Positions 35,433 through 43,685 of a DNA stretch of 64,000 nucleotides are shown piece by piece. The notes beneath the pieces were generated by a model. It saw only the letters and a list, made by a program, of their open reading frames with translations. It ran no database searches and was not told the DNA's origin. The first letter of the stretch is position 1. Each line of letters starts with the position of its first letter. The translations under genes and the position numbers were made by a program. Source of the DNA: CAZSHB01 sp964606885 (GTDB lineage: Bacteria; Babelota; Babeliae; Babelales; CAIQNR01); contig CAZSHB010000002.1 of assembly GCA_964606885.1 (NCBI GenBank), forward strand, positions 1 through 64,000, given 5' to 3'.

Positions 35433-35462
35433 ACACTACCTGGCTGTGATTTATCTTGTCAA
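35433..35462 (-). promoter_or_regulatory. Possible promoter of the secretion operon
   Basis: On the minus strand a perfect TTGACA (35462-35457) is followed after 18 bases by TAGTGT (35438-35433). The -10 box is weak. It lies in the 83 bases between the MoxR gene and gspC. Confidence 0.45.
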
Positions 35463-35485
35463 GCTTGAGTCCGCCCCCATGCAAC

Positions 35486-36475
35486 CTAAGGAGAAGGAAC
35501 GGTTGCTAGTAGCTTACTTATGATAGTATCTGAGCATATTTCTTCTGCTTGCGCTTCATATGATAACGCAATACGGTGTCTTAAAATAGCCGGTGCTACG
35601 TATTTAACATCATCAGGTGTTACAAAGTGTCTGCCGCGTAAAAATGCATGCGCCTTGCTTGCATGTTGTAGTGCAAGTGTTGCACGGGGCGACACGCCTG
35701 TTTGTATGAGCGGGACAAGTTCTTTAAGATTGTATGCACGTGGATCACGCGTAGCAAATACAAGGTCTACAATGTAATCTTTAATTTTGTCATCAATGTA
35801 GATTGAGGCGATCAGTTCTTGTGCCTCTGCTATTGCCTGTTTATTGATCACCGTTTTTATATCATCAAGATTAATGCTGCGGTGGAGTAGTTCACGCTCT
35901 TGTGCTTTTGTTGGGTACTGCACAAGTAACTTAAACATAAAGCGATCCACTTGTGCTTCTGGCAGACGATAGGTGCCTTCTTGTTCAATAGGGTTTTGTG
36001 TTGCAAATACTAAGAACGGCTTATCAAGTTCAAAAGTTTCTGAACCGATAGTTACTTGACGTTCTTGCATAGCTTCAAGCAGTGCGGCTTGTACTTTTGC
36101 AGGGGCACGGTTAATTTCATCTGCAAGAATAAGGTTTGCAAAAATAGGACCTTTGCGGGTATTAAACTCTTGTGTTTTGGGGTTATATACTAATGTACCA
36201 ATAAGATCTGCTGGAAGTAGATCTGGAGTAAATTGAATGCGAGAAAAGTGTAAACCAAGCGCTTTAGATACAGCTTTAATTAATGTTGTTTTTGCAACAC
36301 CGGGGACGCCTTCAAGCAGAATATGACCATCGCATAAGATGGCGATTTCTATAAAAGAAATAATGCTGTTTTGTCCAACAACTACCTTTGCTACCTCTGC
36401 TGAAAGAGCCTGAAAGCGTTGGCTTGCTTCTTTAATTTCTGCTATCACGCGTTCATCAAAGACATTTTTTTGCAT
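35486..36475 (-). CDS. MoxR-family AAA+ ATPase
   Basis: MoxR ATPases act as chaperones in assembling or activating other proteins, often next to von Willebrand A-domain genes, none of which is seen here. The ATG at 36475 follows AGAGGT and gives 329 residues. The ATG at 36538 would add 21 residues with no ribosome-binding site. Walker A is GVPGVAKTT, Walker B is LILADEINRAP, and sensor and arginine-finger regions (VFATQNPIEQEGTYRLPEAQ, then DRFMFKL) are in place. It lies upstream of the secretion operon on the same strand. A role in assembling that system is possible but not shown. Confidence 0.9.
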   Translation of the reverse strand: MQKNVFDERVIAEIKEASQRFQALSAEVAKVVVGQNSIISFIEIAILCDGHILLEGVPGVAKTTLIKAVSKALGLHFSRIQFTPDLLPADLIGTLVYNPKTQEFNTRKGPIFANLILADEINRAPAKVQAALLEAMQERQVTIGSETFELDKPFLVFATQNPIEQEGTYRLPEAQVDRFMFKLLVQYPTKAQERELLHRSINLDDIKTVINKQAIAEAQELIASIYIDDKIKDYIVDLVFATRDPRAYNLKELVPLIQTGVSPRATLALQHASKAHAFLRGRHFVTPDDVKYVAPAILRHRIALSYEAQAEEICSDTIISKLLATVPSP

Positions 36476-36573
36476 GACTACCTCTTGAAGGTTATACTTT
36501 TTTTCTTCACAGTTTAACAATGAATTATCTTCGTGCAACTAGACAAAAAATACGTATTTAAAAAGGTTTCTCT

Positions 36574-37095
36574 ATGATCTTATCTGGCAAGCATATTAAA
36601 GAAGAATTAGGTAAGAATATTTTTATAGAGCCGTTTAGCGATGCGCAGTTAAACCCAAACAGTTATAACTTACGCTTACACAGTGATCTCTTGGTGTATG
36701 ATGCGCCAGTTCTTGATATGAAATCACCTAATCCATCGTCGCCGTTAACTATTCCGCCAGAAGGGTTAGTTTTAGAAACAGGCAAGCTGTATCTTGGTAG
36801 AACTATGGAATATACGCGTACAGAAGGGTATGTCCCGATGCTTGAGGGTCGCTCTTCTATTGGCAGACTCGGGTTGTTTATTCATGTAACAGCAGGTTTT
36901 GGCGATGTTGGGTTTGCTGGCTATTGGACATTAGAAATGTTCTGTATTCACCCGATTCGTATTTATACGGGTATTGAAATTTGTCAGATTTTCTACCACA
37001 CCATTTATGGTGACTATGACAATTATGTCAGTGGTAAATATCAGCATAATACGGGCATTCAGCCAAGCCTTTTATATAAAGATTTTGAAAGATAA
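36574..37095 (+). CDS. dcd: dCTP deaminase
   Basis: The enzyme turns dCTP into dUTP, a source of dTTP. The 173 residues begin MILSGKHIKEEL and show LNPNSYNLRL, the signature EGRSSIGRLGLFIHVTAGFG and DVGFAGYWTLE with the catalytic glutamate, and a C-terminal SGKYQHNTGIQPS lid. It could be the bifunctional dCTP deaminase/dUTPase. The two forms are hard to separate by eye. It makes dUTP and so links functionally to the uracil-DNA glycosylase. The next gene starts one base after its stop. Confidence 0.9.
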   Translation: MILSGKHIKEELGKNIFIEPFSDAQLNPNSYNLRLHSDLLVYDAPVLDMKSPNPSSPLTIPPEGLVLETGKLYLGRTMEYTRTEGYVPMLEGRSSIGRLGLFIHVTAGFGDVGFAGYWTLEMFCIHPIRIYTGIEICQIFYHTIYGDYDNYVSGKYQHNTGIQPSLLYKDFER

Positions 37096-37096
37096 T

Positions 37097-38194
37097 ATGC
37101 ATTCTTTACTCCTGGTTATAAGCATAATTTTTTTTATTCCTACACATGCTCATACCGTTATTAAAAATAGTATAGTTGCTTTAGATAATCCTGCTGTTCA
37201 GCGTGCGGGCATAACGTATCATGTATCTATGCCAAGTGCATGGCTTAGCTTTGCGCCTTTTCCTTTTGCGCAACAGGATACGTGGTATGAGACTCATCCA
37301 ATATTGCCACCCGTTTTTATAGTTTCTGTCCCCGGCGGATCTGTGTGGGGGCGTGGGTATGTGTGTCATCAGGGGTTGATGATTAAGGAGTTATTGTGGG
37401 ATTGGAGCCCTTTGCGTAAGCAACAAACTTTTGAAGTTCCTGTTTGTGTAACATGTCCAGAAAGATATTCAGGTACTGTTGTCACTCTTGCCCAAGAGGG
37501 ACAGGAAAATTATTACCATTGGATGACAGAAGTGCTTCCAAAATTGGCACTATTGGCAAAACAGGGTGTTCATTTTGATTGGTTGTATGTTCCGCAGAAC
37601 TTGCGGTTTATGAAAGAGAGCTTGAGTTTGTGGGGTATTGCTCAAGAAAAAATTATACCCGCATCCGACTACACTCATATTCAAGCAGATACCATGGTGG
37701 CTGTTTCTGCAGTTTCTAAATCAATTTATACACCGCATTGGGTTGTAGATTGTTTAAGGACTACCTATCTTCCATTAGTTGCATTACATGCAATAAAGCC
37801 AGGCGCAAAGAAGGTTTTTATTTCTAGAAAGAAGGCTTCTTTCCGCAGAATTATTAACGAAGATGAAGTCTTTAGTCTTTTTAAAGCACAAGGATTTGTC
37901 CGTTACTTTTTAGAAGACCTGTCTTTGTTAGAGCAAGTTGCTTTGTTTCATGGTGCTGATGTTATTGTTGCGCCACACGGAGCAGGCTTGGTGAATATGC
38001 TTTTTTGTAAGCAGGGCGCATTAATTGTCGAGATTTTCCAAGAGCATCAAGATGAGACGTTCTGGTATCTGAGCCAAACAGTGGGGTTACATTATGTTGG
38101 TGTAAAGACTACTGAGTTTAAACCTGGCGGTGGTTACACAGATACAACTGTTCCTTTAGATTGTATACGCGGGGTCATTGATCGGTACGTATAA
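37097..38194 (+). CDS. Glycosyltransferase family 61-like protein with signal peptide
   Basis: GT61 (DUF563) enzymes transfer sugars, often xylose or GlcNAc, to glycans. The ATG at 37097 lies one base after the dcd stop and gives 365 residues. Earlier in-frame starts overlap dcd. The conserved GT61 segments are visible: EGQENYYHWMTEVLPKLALL, LYVPQNLRFMKESL, KVFISRKKASFRRIINE and APHGAGLVNMLFC. Oddly, the protein opens with a clear signal peptide (MHSLLLVISIIFFIPTHAHT), which predicts export to the periplasm, where nucleotide sugars are not expected. It might be retained at the membrane by an uncleaved helix. The fold assignment is good; the sugar and acceptor are unknown. Confidence 0.8.
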   Translation: MHSLLLVISIIFFIPTHAHTVIKNSIVALDNPAVQRAGITYHVSMPSAWLSFAPFPFAQQDTWYETHPILPPVFIVSVPGGSVWGRGYVCHQGLMIKELLWDWSPLRKQQTFEVPVCVTCPERYSGTVVTLAQEGQENYYHWMTEVLPKLALLAKQGVHFDWLYVPQNLRFMKESLSLWGIAQEKIIPASDYTHIQADTMVAVSAVSKSIYTPHWVVDCLRTTYLPLVALHAIKPGAKKVFISRKKASFRRIINEDEVFSLFKAQGFVRYFLEDLSLLEQVALFHGADVIVAPHGAGLVNMLFCKQGALIVEIFQEHQDETFWYLSQTVGLHYVGVKTTEFKPGGGYTDTTVPLDCIRGVIDRYV

Positions 38195-38198
38195 TTTC

Positions 38199-38576
38199 TT
38201 ATTCTTCACCATAACTGCCCATGCTGCTTGAGCTAGTGTTTGGGGTTATAGGGAGCCCGCTGTCTTGAGACGCTCTTTTTCTTATAAAAAACAGACAACA
38301 GCATCCATGCCAAAATGATGGTTTTTTTGGGTTGGCATGGGGGTCGGCAGAAGAAAGATCAATCATTTCGGCGTCGTGAGTAACTTTTTGAGACTGTTGA
38401 GCAACTAAGAGGTGCTGCAAAGTTGCTTGTTTGGTAGCTGGGCGTCCTGCATAAAGAAGAGGTGTTGGTGGACGATCTTCCTGCGAGTCTTTATCTTGAT
38501 CGGGTGCTGAAAAAGTAGCTGCACTTTGTACTATGTGAGTTATCAGCATAAGAATAGTAGTAAGCGTCTTTTTCAT
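38199..38576 (-). CDS. Small exported protein, unknown function
   Basis: The 125-residue protein has a signal peptide (MKKTLTTILMLITHIVQSAA) and a low-complexity mature part with Pro/Ser stretches and a WHGCCCLFF cluster of three cysteines beside a short hydrophobic run. AAAAGGG lies seven bases before the ATG at 38576. It runs towards the GT61 gene and ends 4 bases from it. No family was recognised. Confidence 0.5.
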   Translation of the reverse strand: MKKTLTTILMLITHIVQSAATFSAPDQDKDSQEDRPPTPLLYAGRPATKQATLQHLLVAQQSQKVTHDAEMIDLSSADPHANPKKPSFWHGCCCLFFIRKRASQDSGLPITPNTSSSSMGSYGEE

Positions 38577-38648
38577 ACACAAACCCTTTTTATTTTTGTT
38601 GGTGCCCTATTAAGAGTCTACTCAATTTTGCTTACTTTACGCATCATT

Positions 38649-38678
38649 TTGATGTAACACACGCTTATTTTTTATAAA
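38649..38678 (+). promoter_or_regulatory. Possible promoter for the HXXEE/DUF1622 pair
   Basis: TTGATG (38649-38654) and TATAAA (38673-38678) are 18 bases apart. The leader to the ATG at 38790 would be about 105 bases and includes a short AGGAC/GTCCT hairpin. Confidence 0.45.
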
Positions 38679-38789
38679 GTTAGCTTAAAAATCGTGGATG
38701 ATACTTTCTGTTGGTTAAGCCATTTACAGGACAAGTCCTAAACAACTACGCTAGTTCTCTTGTTGTGGTGATAAAAAAAGGGAGAGCGT

Positions 38790-39392
38790 ATGTTGCAAAT
38801 GCCGTTTCAATCCTATGTGTATAGTTGGGCGTCGGCTTGTTTACCGATAGCCTTTTTTTCTAGTCTTATTGTTTGGTCATCCTGGTGTGCGCTTGGGCCT
38901 GTAATGGCGCTTATATGGATGCAATTTGTAGTCTATTTAGTACATCAATCGGAAGAGCATTTTTGGCCGGGCGGCTTTAAAGCGTTTATTAATAAAAAAA
39001 TATTCCATTCATCAGTGCCGAACAGCCCTTTATCGGATCTTGATGTGTTTTTTATTAATATTCCGGTTATTTGGATACTGTTTCCGCTTGCAGCTATTGT
39101 CGCACAGCATGTTGATCTAGCGGTTGGTTCTTTTTTACCTGTGTTTGGCATGTGTAATGCTGCTACGCATGTGATGGTAGGGATAGTAAAGCGTTGTTAT
39201 AACCCAGGCTTAGTGGTCAGCTTACTTTTAAATTTCCCAACAGGTTTTTATACCATTAAAACTATGCTTGATGCAGGTTGTGTTACCCATACTATTTTGA
39301 TGGTTATGTTGTTTATATCGGTAGCAATACATGTAGCTATGGTAGCATTTGCACTTATGCGTTGTCGTTCACAAAAAGGAGAAGCGTTATGA
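38790..39392 (+). CDS. HXXEE-domain integral membrane protein
   Basis: The 200-residue protein has five to six hydrophobic helices and the motif VHQSEEHFWPGGF, which matches the HXXEE family, proposed to bind metal. A second His (NAATHVM) lies in a later helix, as in the family. GGAGAG precedes the ATG. The function of the family is unknown. The stop overlaps the start of the next gene (ATGA), so the two membrane proteins are probably made together. Confidence 0.75.
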   Translation: MLQMPFQSYVYSWASACLPIAFFSSLIVWSSWCALGPVMALIWMQFVVYLVHQSEEHFWPGGFKAFINKKIFHSSVPNSPLSDLDVFFINIPVIWILFPLAAIVAQHVDLAVGSFLPVFGMCNAATHVMVGIVKRCYNPGLVVSLLLNFPTGFYTIKTMLDAGCVTHTILMVMLFISVAIHVAMVAFALMRCRSQKGEAL

Positions 39393-39724
39393 TATTTGGG
39401 TTGGAGTTTTTAGAAGTTTTGCATGGTATTTTTGTATCTATAGCTGTGATTATTGTAACGCTGGGGGTAGTGCGGTCTGTGTATTATTTGGCGAGTATAG
39501 CTCTATACCCTAAGCAGGTTGTTGTGCGGTACAAAAAGGCACGTTGGGTGTTGTGTCAGCATATTGTGTTTGGTTTAGAGTTTATGATTGCTGGAGATGT
39601 GGTACACACACTCTTAATGCCCGATTATCAAACAACCTTAATATTGGGCGCTATGGTGTTGATCAGAACCGTGTTGAGTTATTATGTTGATCTAGAAATG
39701 AAATTAATGGAAGAGACTCGATAA
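39389..39724 (+). CDS. DUF1622-family small membrane protein
   Basis: The ATG at 39389 follows AAAGGAG and overlaps the HXXEE stop. The 111 residues contain three helices and the family pattern FGLEFMIAGDVVHTLLMP, then LIRTVLSYYVDLEMK. Function is unknown. The coupling with an HXXEE protein hints at a shared role in the inner membrane. Confidence 0.8.
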   Translation: MIFGLEFLEVLHGIFVSIAVIIVTLGVVRSVYYLASIALYPKQVVVRYKKARWVLCQHIVFGLEFMIAGDVVHTLLMPDYQTTLILGAMVLIRTVLSYYVDLEMKLMEETR

Positions 39725-39773
39725 GGTTTGGTGTATAAAAGCAGCAGAAGCGGTAGCTTGGGTTTCATCTTGA

Positions 39774-40940
39774 TCATGCGGCACCTTCATCTTCTTGGTT
39801 AGTATTAAGATTATCGATTTTGCCTACTTGTTTTGTAGGACGGTGCGCTAGTTGTTTTCTAAGCTGGTATCCTGTAAAGCCTCTTTTTATAGCGCCTACT
39901 AGGGCAAGTGGGTTCTTTTTTCTAAACCCATAATGCAAGAGCCATGCGTTGTCTGAGTTACTTAAGATTGCTGTTTTTTGATAATCAATTGCTGGGCGCA
40001 AATTTTCTAGCTCTTCTGGTGTTAATGTTTCTTTGATGGAAGTTTTGCCATGCAGTTCTTGGCAAGCAAGTGCAAAAGTAAGAAAATCTGTACCATTAAA
40101 TGTTTCTGTGTTTTGTGTAGCATAAAATTTAACATATCTTATGCCATTATTTGTTATAGGTGCATTAGCAAGTAAGAGTTTTTTAGCAGGACTTATGTTT
40201 GCATTTGCTAGGGCTGTATCTAATATGGAAAAAGCACCGTTTGGGCCATCTGTCTGTAGATGTATTGGTGCGCCTAGGTGTAAAAGTGTTACCACAGCGT
40301 TTGTTTCGTTACGTTGCTCACCATATGCGCCATTAGAGCTATGTCCTATTACTTTAAGCAGTAAATTTTCTCTACCAGGGAGATTTATAAGAGACCGATT
40401 TATTTTTATAAGTAGTTCAAGAAGTACATAATTCCCTTCCCATGCAGCTTCTTGTGGGGGAGTGCGCTTTGTGTCAGAGATAGCATCTAGAGGTGTGCCT
40501 TTCGCAATAAGAAGTTTACCTATTGCAGCAATAGCTAATTCTCTTTGAGCCACTTTTTTTGGTTCTGTAAGCGAATTTTGGTCTTCTATTTCCTCTGGCT
40601 TATCAAAGGGGGTTCTGTTAGCTAATAGATGTAAGGCATTACAATTAGACGTTGTAACAGCTTTACAATCGGCACCGCGCTTTAGGAGAGCCTCTACAGA
40701 ACCTAGCTGTAGATAATATACTGCCGTATGTAAAGGGCTAAATGACCAAATAGTTAAGTACTCGTAGTCACGTTCTTCTAGAAGCGCTGGGTTGCTATCG
40801 AGTAGTGTTTGTAGTTGGGCAACGTTGCCTGTTCGTGCAGCTTTGTGAATTTCTTGCATTGCTTGCCATGGATTATCAATAGCGGCACTATACAGTTGAG
40901 TGCTTGTAATAAGAAGTAGGGCGGCGATCAAGTGTTTCAT
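39774..40940 (-). CDS. Secreted ankyrin-repeat protein (388 aa)
   Basis: A signal peptide (MKHLIAALLLITSTQLYSAA) leads into about five ankyrin-like repeats: AARTGNVAQLQTLLDSNPAL, SPLHTAVYYLQLGSVEALLK, NALHLLANR, TPPQEAAWEGNYVLLELLIK and AVVTLLHLGAPIHLQ. A basic, repeat-free C-terminal part follows. Ankyrin proteins that leave the cell are common in bacteria that live with protists or animals and often bind host proteins. The target is unknown. It is convergent with the DUF1622 gene and followed upstream by another ankyrin gene. Confidence 0.8.
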   Translation of the reverse strand: MKHLIAALLLITSTQLYSAAIDNPWQAMQEIHKAARTGNVAQLQTLLDSNPALLEERDYEYLTIWSFSPLHTAVYYLQLGSVEALLKRGADCKAVTTSNCNALHLLANRTPFDKPEEIEDQNSLTEPKKVAQRELAIAAIGKLLIAKGTPLDAISDTKRTPPQEAAWEGNYVLLELLIKINRSLINLPGRENLLLKVIGHSSNGAYGEQRNETNAVVTLLHLGAPIHLQTDGPNGAFSILDTALANANISPAKKLLLANAPITNNGIRYVKFYATQNTETFNGTDFLTFALACQELHGKTSIKETLTPEELENLRPAIDYQKTAILSNSDNAWLLHYGFRKKNPLALVGAIKRGFTGYQLRKQLAHRPTKQVGKIDNLNTNQEDEGAA

Positions 40941-41046
40941 GGTTTTGCTCGCTAGAGTAAGATTTTTATTAAAGAGAATAGTGTAGTCTAGCGGGCGTAT
41001 GAGGGCAAGAATATGCGTTGTAAAAGCGTTATATGTTTAGCTTTTT

Positions 41047-41649
41047 TTAACAAACCCGAGCACGTTTTGCTGCAGACTCGCGGTGCAATTTTTTAGGATT
41101 GTAATGTTTTATGAAGTTCGCAACTTCATAATTGTCTTGTTGGCGAGCAACGTCTTCAGGTGTGTTACCGTCGTTATTAGTCAAAGTTTTATCTGCGTCT
41201 GCTTCTAATAAAATTTTAACAAGGTGTAGATTGCCTAACCATGCTGCAAGATGTAATGGTGTGTTTCTGGTAGGTGTCGCTTTGTTTACATCGGCTCCAT
41301 AAGCGGCAAGTAGACGAACCATATCGGTGTTTTGTTGTTCAACTGCTTTATAGAGTAATGGTCGTACATTCTTAATAGCTCCCTTGGTGATCAAGAGCGC
41401 GGCTATTTCAAGAGCGTTCTTTTGAATTGCTATAAGTAAAAGAGCTTCGGTAACTTGTGCTTCTTGTTCTTGAATTAATGTGCGTGCTGTAGTTATGTCA
41501 TTGGATTGAACGGCGTGTGTCAGTGTTGTTTGCGGATCTTCGTACAGCGGCATATTAAAATTGATTTTTGAGCTGTTATCGCAATCCATAGAGCTTGAAC
41601 CATACAGGCTGCCAGAAATTAATGTCGTTACGATTATCAGCTTCTTCAT
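41047..41649 (-). CDS. Secreted ankyrin-repeat protein (200 aa)
   Basis: GGAG before the ATG at 41649 sets the start, four codons inside the longest frame. After a signal peptide (MKKLIIVTTLISGSLYGSSS) come four ankyrin repeats. The clearest are NTDMVRLLAAYGADVNKATP, TPLHLAAWLGNLHLVKILLE and ADADKTLTNNDGNTPEDVAR. It ends in a basic stretch (KKLHRESAAKRARVC) that resembles a nuclear-localisation-type cluster, which would only matter if the protein reaches a host cell. It is a neighbour and probable relative of the longer ankyrin gene. Confidence 0.82.
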   Translation of the reverse strand: MKKLIIVTTLISGSLYGSSSMDCDNSSKINFNMPLYEDPQTTLTHAVQSNDITTARTLIQEQEAQVTEALLLIAIQKNALEIAALLITKGAIKNVRPLLYKAVEQQNTDMVRLLAAYGADVNKATPTRNTPLHLAAWLGNLHLVKILLEADADKTLTNNDGNTPEDVARQQDNYEVANFIKHYNPKKLHRESAAKRARVC

Positions 41650-41815
41650 ACTTATCTCCATTACTTACTCTATTTGAATATATAATAACAGGGTTAAGTA
41701 TGGAGGCGCAAGGGTTTAGAGTTTTTAACAGGAGTGAGCTTAATGTGTGGGGGTAAGGGGTAGAGTTATTGGAAGCCTTTGCCCTGTATGAGTCTGCGTA
41801 ATAAAATGTAGAAAG

Positions 41816-42577
41816 TTAGCTACCAAGATCTGTTTGAATTGGTCCTTTAGTAAGACCGCGAATAAATTGATAAATGTACGGATCTTCAGATTCCCAAATA
41901 GTTTTTGCAGGACCAACCCATTTAATGGTTCGTTCGTTAAGTAATGCAACTTCGTCAGCGAACTTAAAGATTTCAACATCGTGAGAAATGACAATAGAGG
42001 TAAGGCCTAACTTTTTCTGAGTTTGTTCCATGAGTGCATGAATAATATGGGACGTAATCGGATCAAGGCCTGTGGTAGGCTCGTCGTACAGTAAAATTTT
42101 TGGATTGGTCATGAGTGTGCGCGCAAGGCCGACACGTTTTTTCATACCACCAGAAAGTTCAGATGGGTATTTGAGCATAGTGTCGTCGGGGTTTAAATCG
42201 ACAAGCATCAGTTTTTCTTTGACCAATGGGAGAATTTCTTCTTTAGACATGCCCTTATCAAGTAACGGTAGGCCGATGTTTTCAAATACATTGAGCGAGT
42301 CTAAGAGCGCCGCAAACTGAAATACGTAGCCAACTTTTTTAAACACTTCTTCAAGTTGTTTTTCGGGTAGCGTACTAATGTTGATACCATCAATATCAAT
42401 CTCGCCAGATGTTGGTTTAATGAGTCCAATAATCTGTTTTAAGAGTACTGATTTGCCTTCACCCGATTTGCCTACGATGCACATCATCGTACCATCTTTA
42501 ATAGTGAGGTTAACGTCATCCGTTATCCACGGTCCGTCTTCTGTAAAGCGTTTTTTTAAATGTTTTATTTCTATCAT
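41816..42577 (-). CDS. mlaF: Mla-type phospholipid transport ATPase MlaF
   Basis: This is the ABC ATPase of a system that moves lipids between the inner and outer membrane. The 253 residues contain Walker A GKSGEGKS (36-43), the Q-loop FQFAALLDSL, signature LSGGM (141-145), Walker B ILLYDEP (161-167) and the switch histidine in VISHD. GEGKS and FAALLDS are typical of the MlaF branch. mlaE follows upstream, 7 bases away. The MCE-domain substrate-binding protein MlaD is not in this cluster. Confidence 0.93.
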   Translation of the reverse strand: MIEIKHLKKRFTEDGPWITDDVNLTIKDGTMMCIVGKSGEGKSVLLKQIIGLIKPTSGEIDIDGINISTLPEKQLEEVFKKVGYVFQFAALLDSLNVFENIGLPLLDKGMSKEEILPLVKEKLMLVDLNPDDTMLKYPSELSGGMKKRVGLARTLMTNPKILLYDEPTTGLDPITSHIIHALMEQTQKKLGLTSIVISHDVEIFKFADEVALLNERTIKWVGPAKTIWESEDPYIYQFIRGLTKGPIQTDLGS

Positions 42578-42584
42578 GGTGCCT

Positions 42585-43361
42585 CTATTTAAACAGCATT
42601 GCGGCTAAGAAGTAATTAGCAATCAGAATCATAATAGAACTAAGAACCACGCTTTGGGTAGTTGCAAGTCCTACTCCCTTTGCACCACCGCGCGTATTGT
42701 ACCCTTTATAGCAACCAACAACGGACATAATAAGTCCAAAGACGCTTGCTTTAATAAGGCCGCCGGTAATATCAGAAAATTCTACAAATGTGCGGATACC
42801 AGAAATATACTGTTCGCCATTAAGCATGAGTACACTGACAGAAATAACGTATCCGCCAATGATCCCAAAGATCATAGAAAAGAGTGTTAGAAAGGGGAGA
42901 ATAATGGTTGCGCCCAAAATACGGGGAACCATGAGGTACTGTTGTACGTTGATACATAATGTTTTAAGTGCATCAACTTGTTCGGTGATTTGCATGGTGC
43001 CAATTTCTGCAGCCATAGCAGAACCAGCACGACCCGTTACCATGAGTCCAGTGAGCACGGGTCCAAGTTCTCGAATTAAACTGAGTGCAACAACCGGACC
43101 GATAAATTCTTCTGCGCCAAAGCGTTTAAAGCCAATATAACTTTGTAACGCAAGTACCGCACCAGAAAAGGCACCAGTCAGCAGAATAATGGAAAGAGAG
43201 TCAACGCCGATTGCGGTCATTTGTTCAAAAAGTTTATGGATGCGCGGTCGTGACGTAAAGAGAGCCGTCATGCTTTCTAAAAAGAACATGCTGAATCTAC
43301 CAACGTCATCAAACAACGTAATTGTTTGTCGGCCCAGGGCCTGGAACATCCATAAAACCAT
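42585..43361 (-). CDS. mlaE: Mla-type permease MlaE
   Basis: MlaE is the membrane half of the lipid ABC transporter. The 258 residues contain an N-terminal interfacial helix and five membrane helices with ELGPVLTGLMVTGRAGSAMA and AEIGTMQITEQVDALKTL, the MlaE coupling signature. The start overlaps the secG stop as TAATG. An ATG four codons later is equally possible. The order secG, mlaE, mlaF on one transcript is tight. Confidence 0.95.
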   Translation of the reverse strand: MVLWMFQALGRQTITLFDDVGRFSMFFLESMTALFTSRPRIHKLFEQMTAIGVDSLSIILLTGAFSGAVLALQSYIGFKRFGAEEFIGPVVALSLIRELGPVLTGLMVTGRAGSAMAAEIGTMQITEQVDALKTLCINVQQYLMVPRILGATIILPFLTLFSMIFGIIGGYVISVSVLMLNGEQYISGIRTFVEFSDITGGLIKASVFGLIMSVVGCYKGYNTRGGAKGVGLATTQSVVLSSIMILIANYFLAAMLFK

Positions 43362-43651
43362 TAGTTATATGCTTCTTCTACCGGCATGGTTGGCGCGTAG
43401 CTTGCAGGAGGGGTAGTGCGTGCGCGAGATTTTGCCATAGCGATCAAGAGTGATCCGCCCATAAATAGAGCAACCATTACCCACGTAACTTTTTGGAAAA
43501 TATCTTGGCCGCCTGAACCACCAAATAACATTTGGTTAGTGCCGCCCATAGAGCCGAGGCCTAAGCTACTTTTACCTTTTTGTAAGAAGATAACGAGTGT
43601 TAGGAGAAGTGAGAGAAACACAAACAGTGTTGTGAGTATGCCGATAATCAT
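43361..43651 (-). CDS. secG: Protein translocase subunit SecG
   Basis: SecG is the small stimulatory subunit of the SecYEG export channel. The 96 residues have two membrane helices flanking the conserved LQKGKSSLGLGSMGG and LFGGSGGQDIFQKVTW loop. It lies between tpiA and mlaE on the minus strand. The many exported proteins in the window depend on this channel. Confidence 0.92.
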   Translation of the reverse strand: MIIGILTTLFVFLSLLLTLVIFLQKGKSSLGLGSMGGTNQMLFGGSGGQDIFQKVTWVMVALFMGGSLLIAMAKSRARTTPPASYAPTMPVEEAYN

Positions 43652-43685
43652 AGATGTCCCTTTATATAATTGAGATCTTATGGTT

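Noticed and set aside
35403..35485. tRNA-like TTCAAAT loop on the minus strand
   Set aside because: The flanking bases cannot form a T-stem and no acceptor stem or anticodon arm is present.
36974..37096. N-terminal extension of the GT61 protein
   Set aside because: It overlaps dcd for its whole length, and the ATG at 37097 begins a proper signal peptide.
41740..41994. 84-codon minus-strand frame overlapping mlaF
   Set aside because: It is a shadow of mlaF in another phase with no ribosome-binding site or family resemblance.
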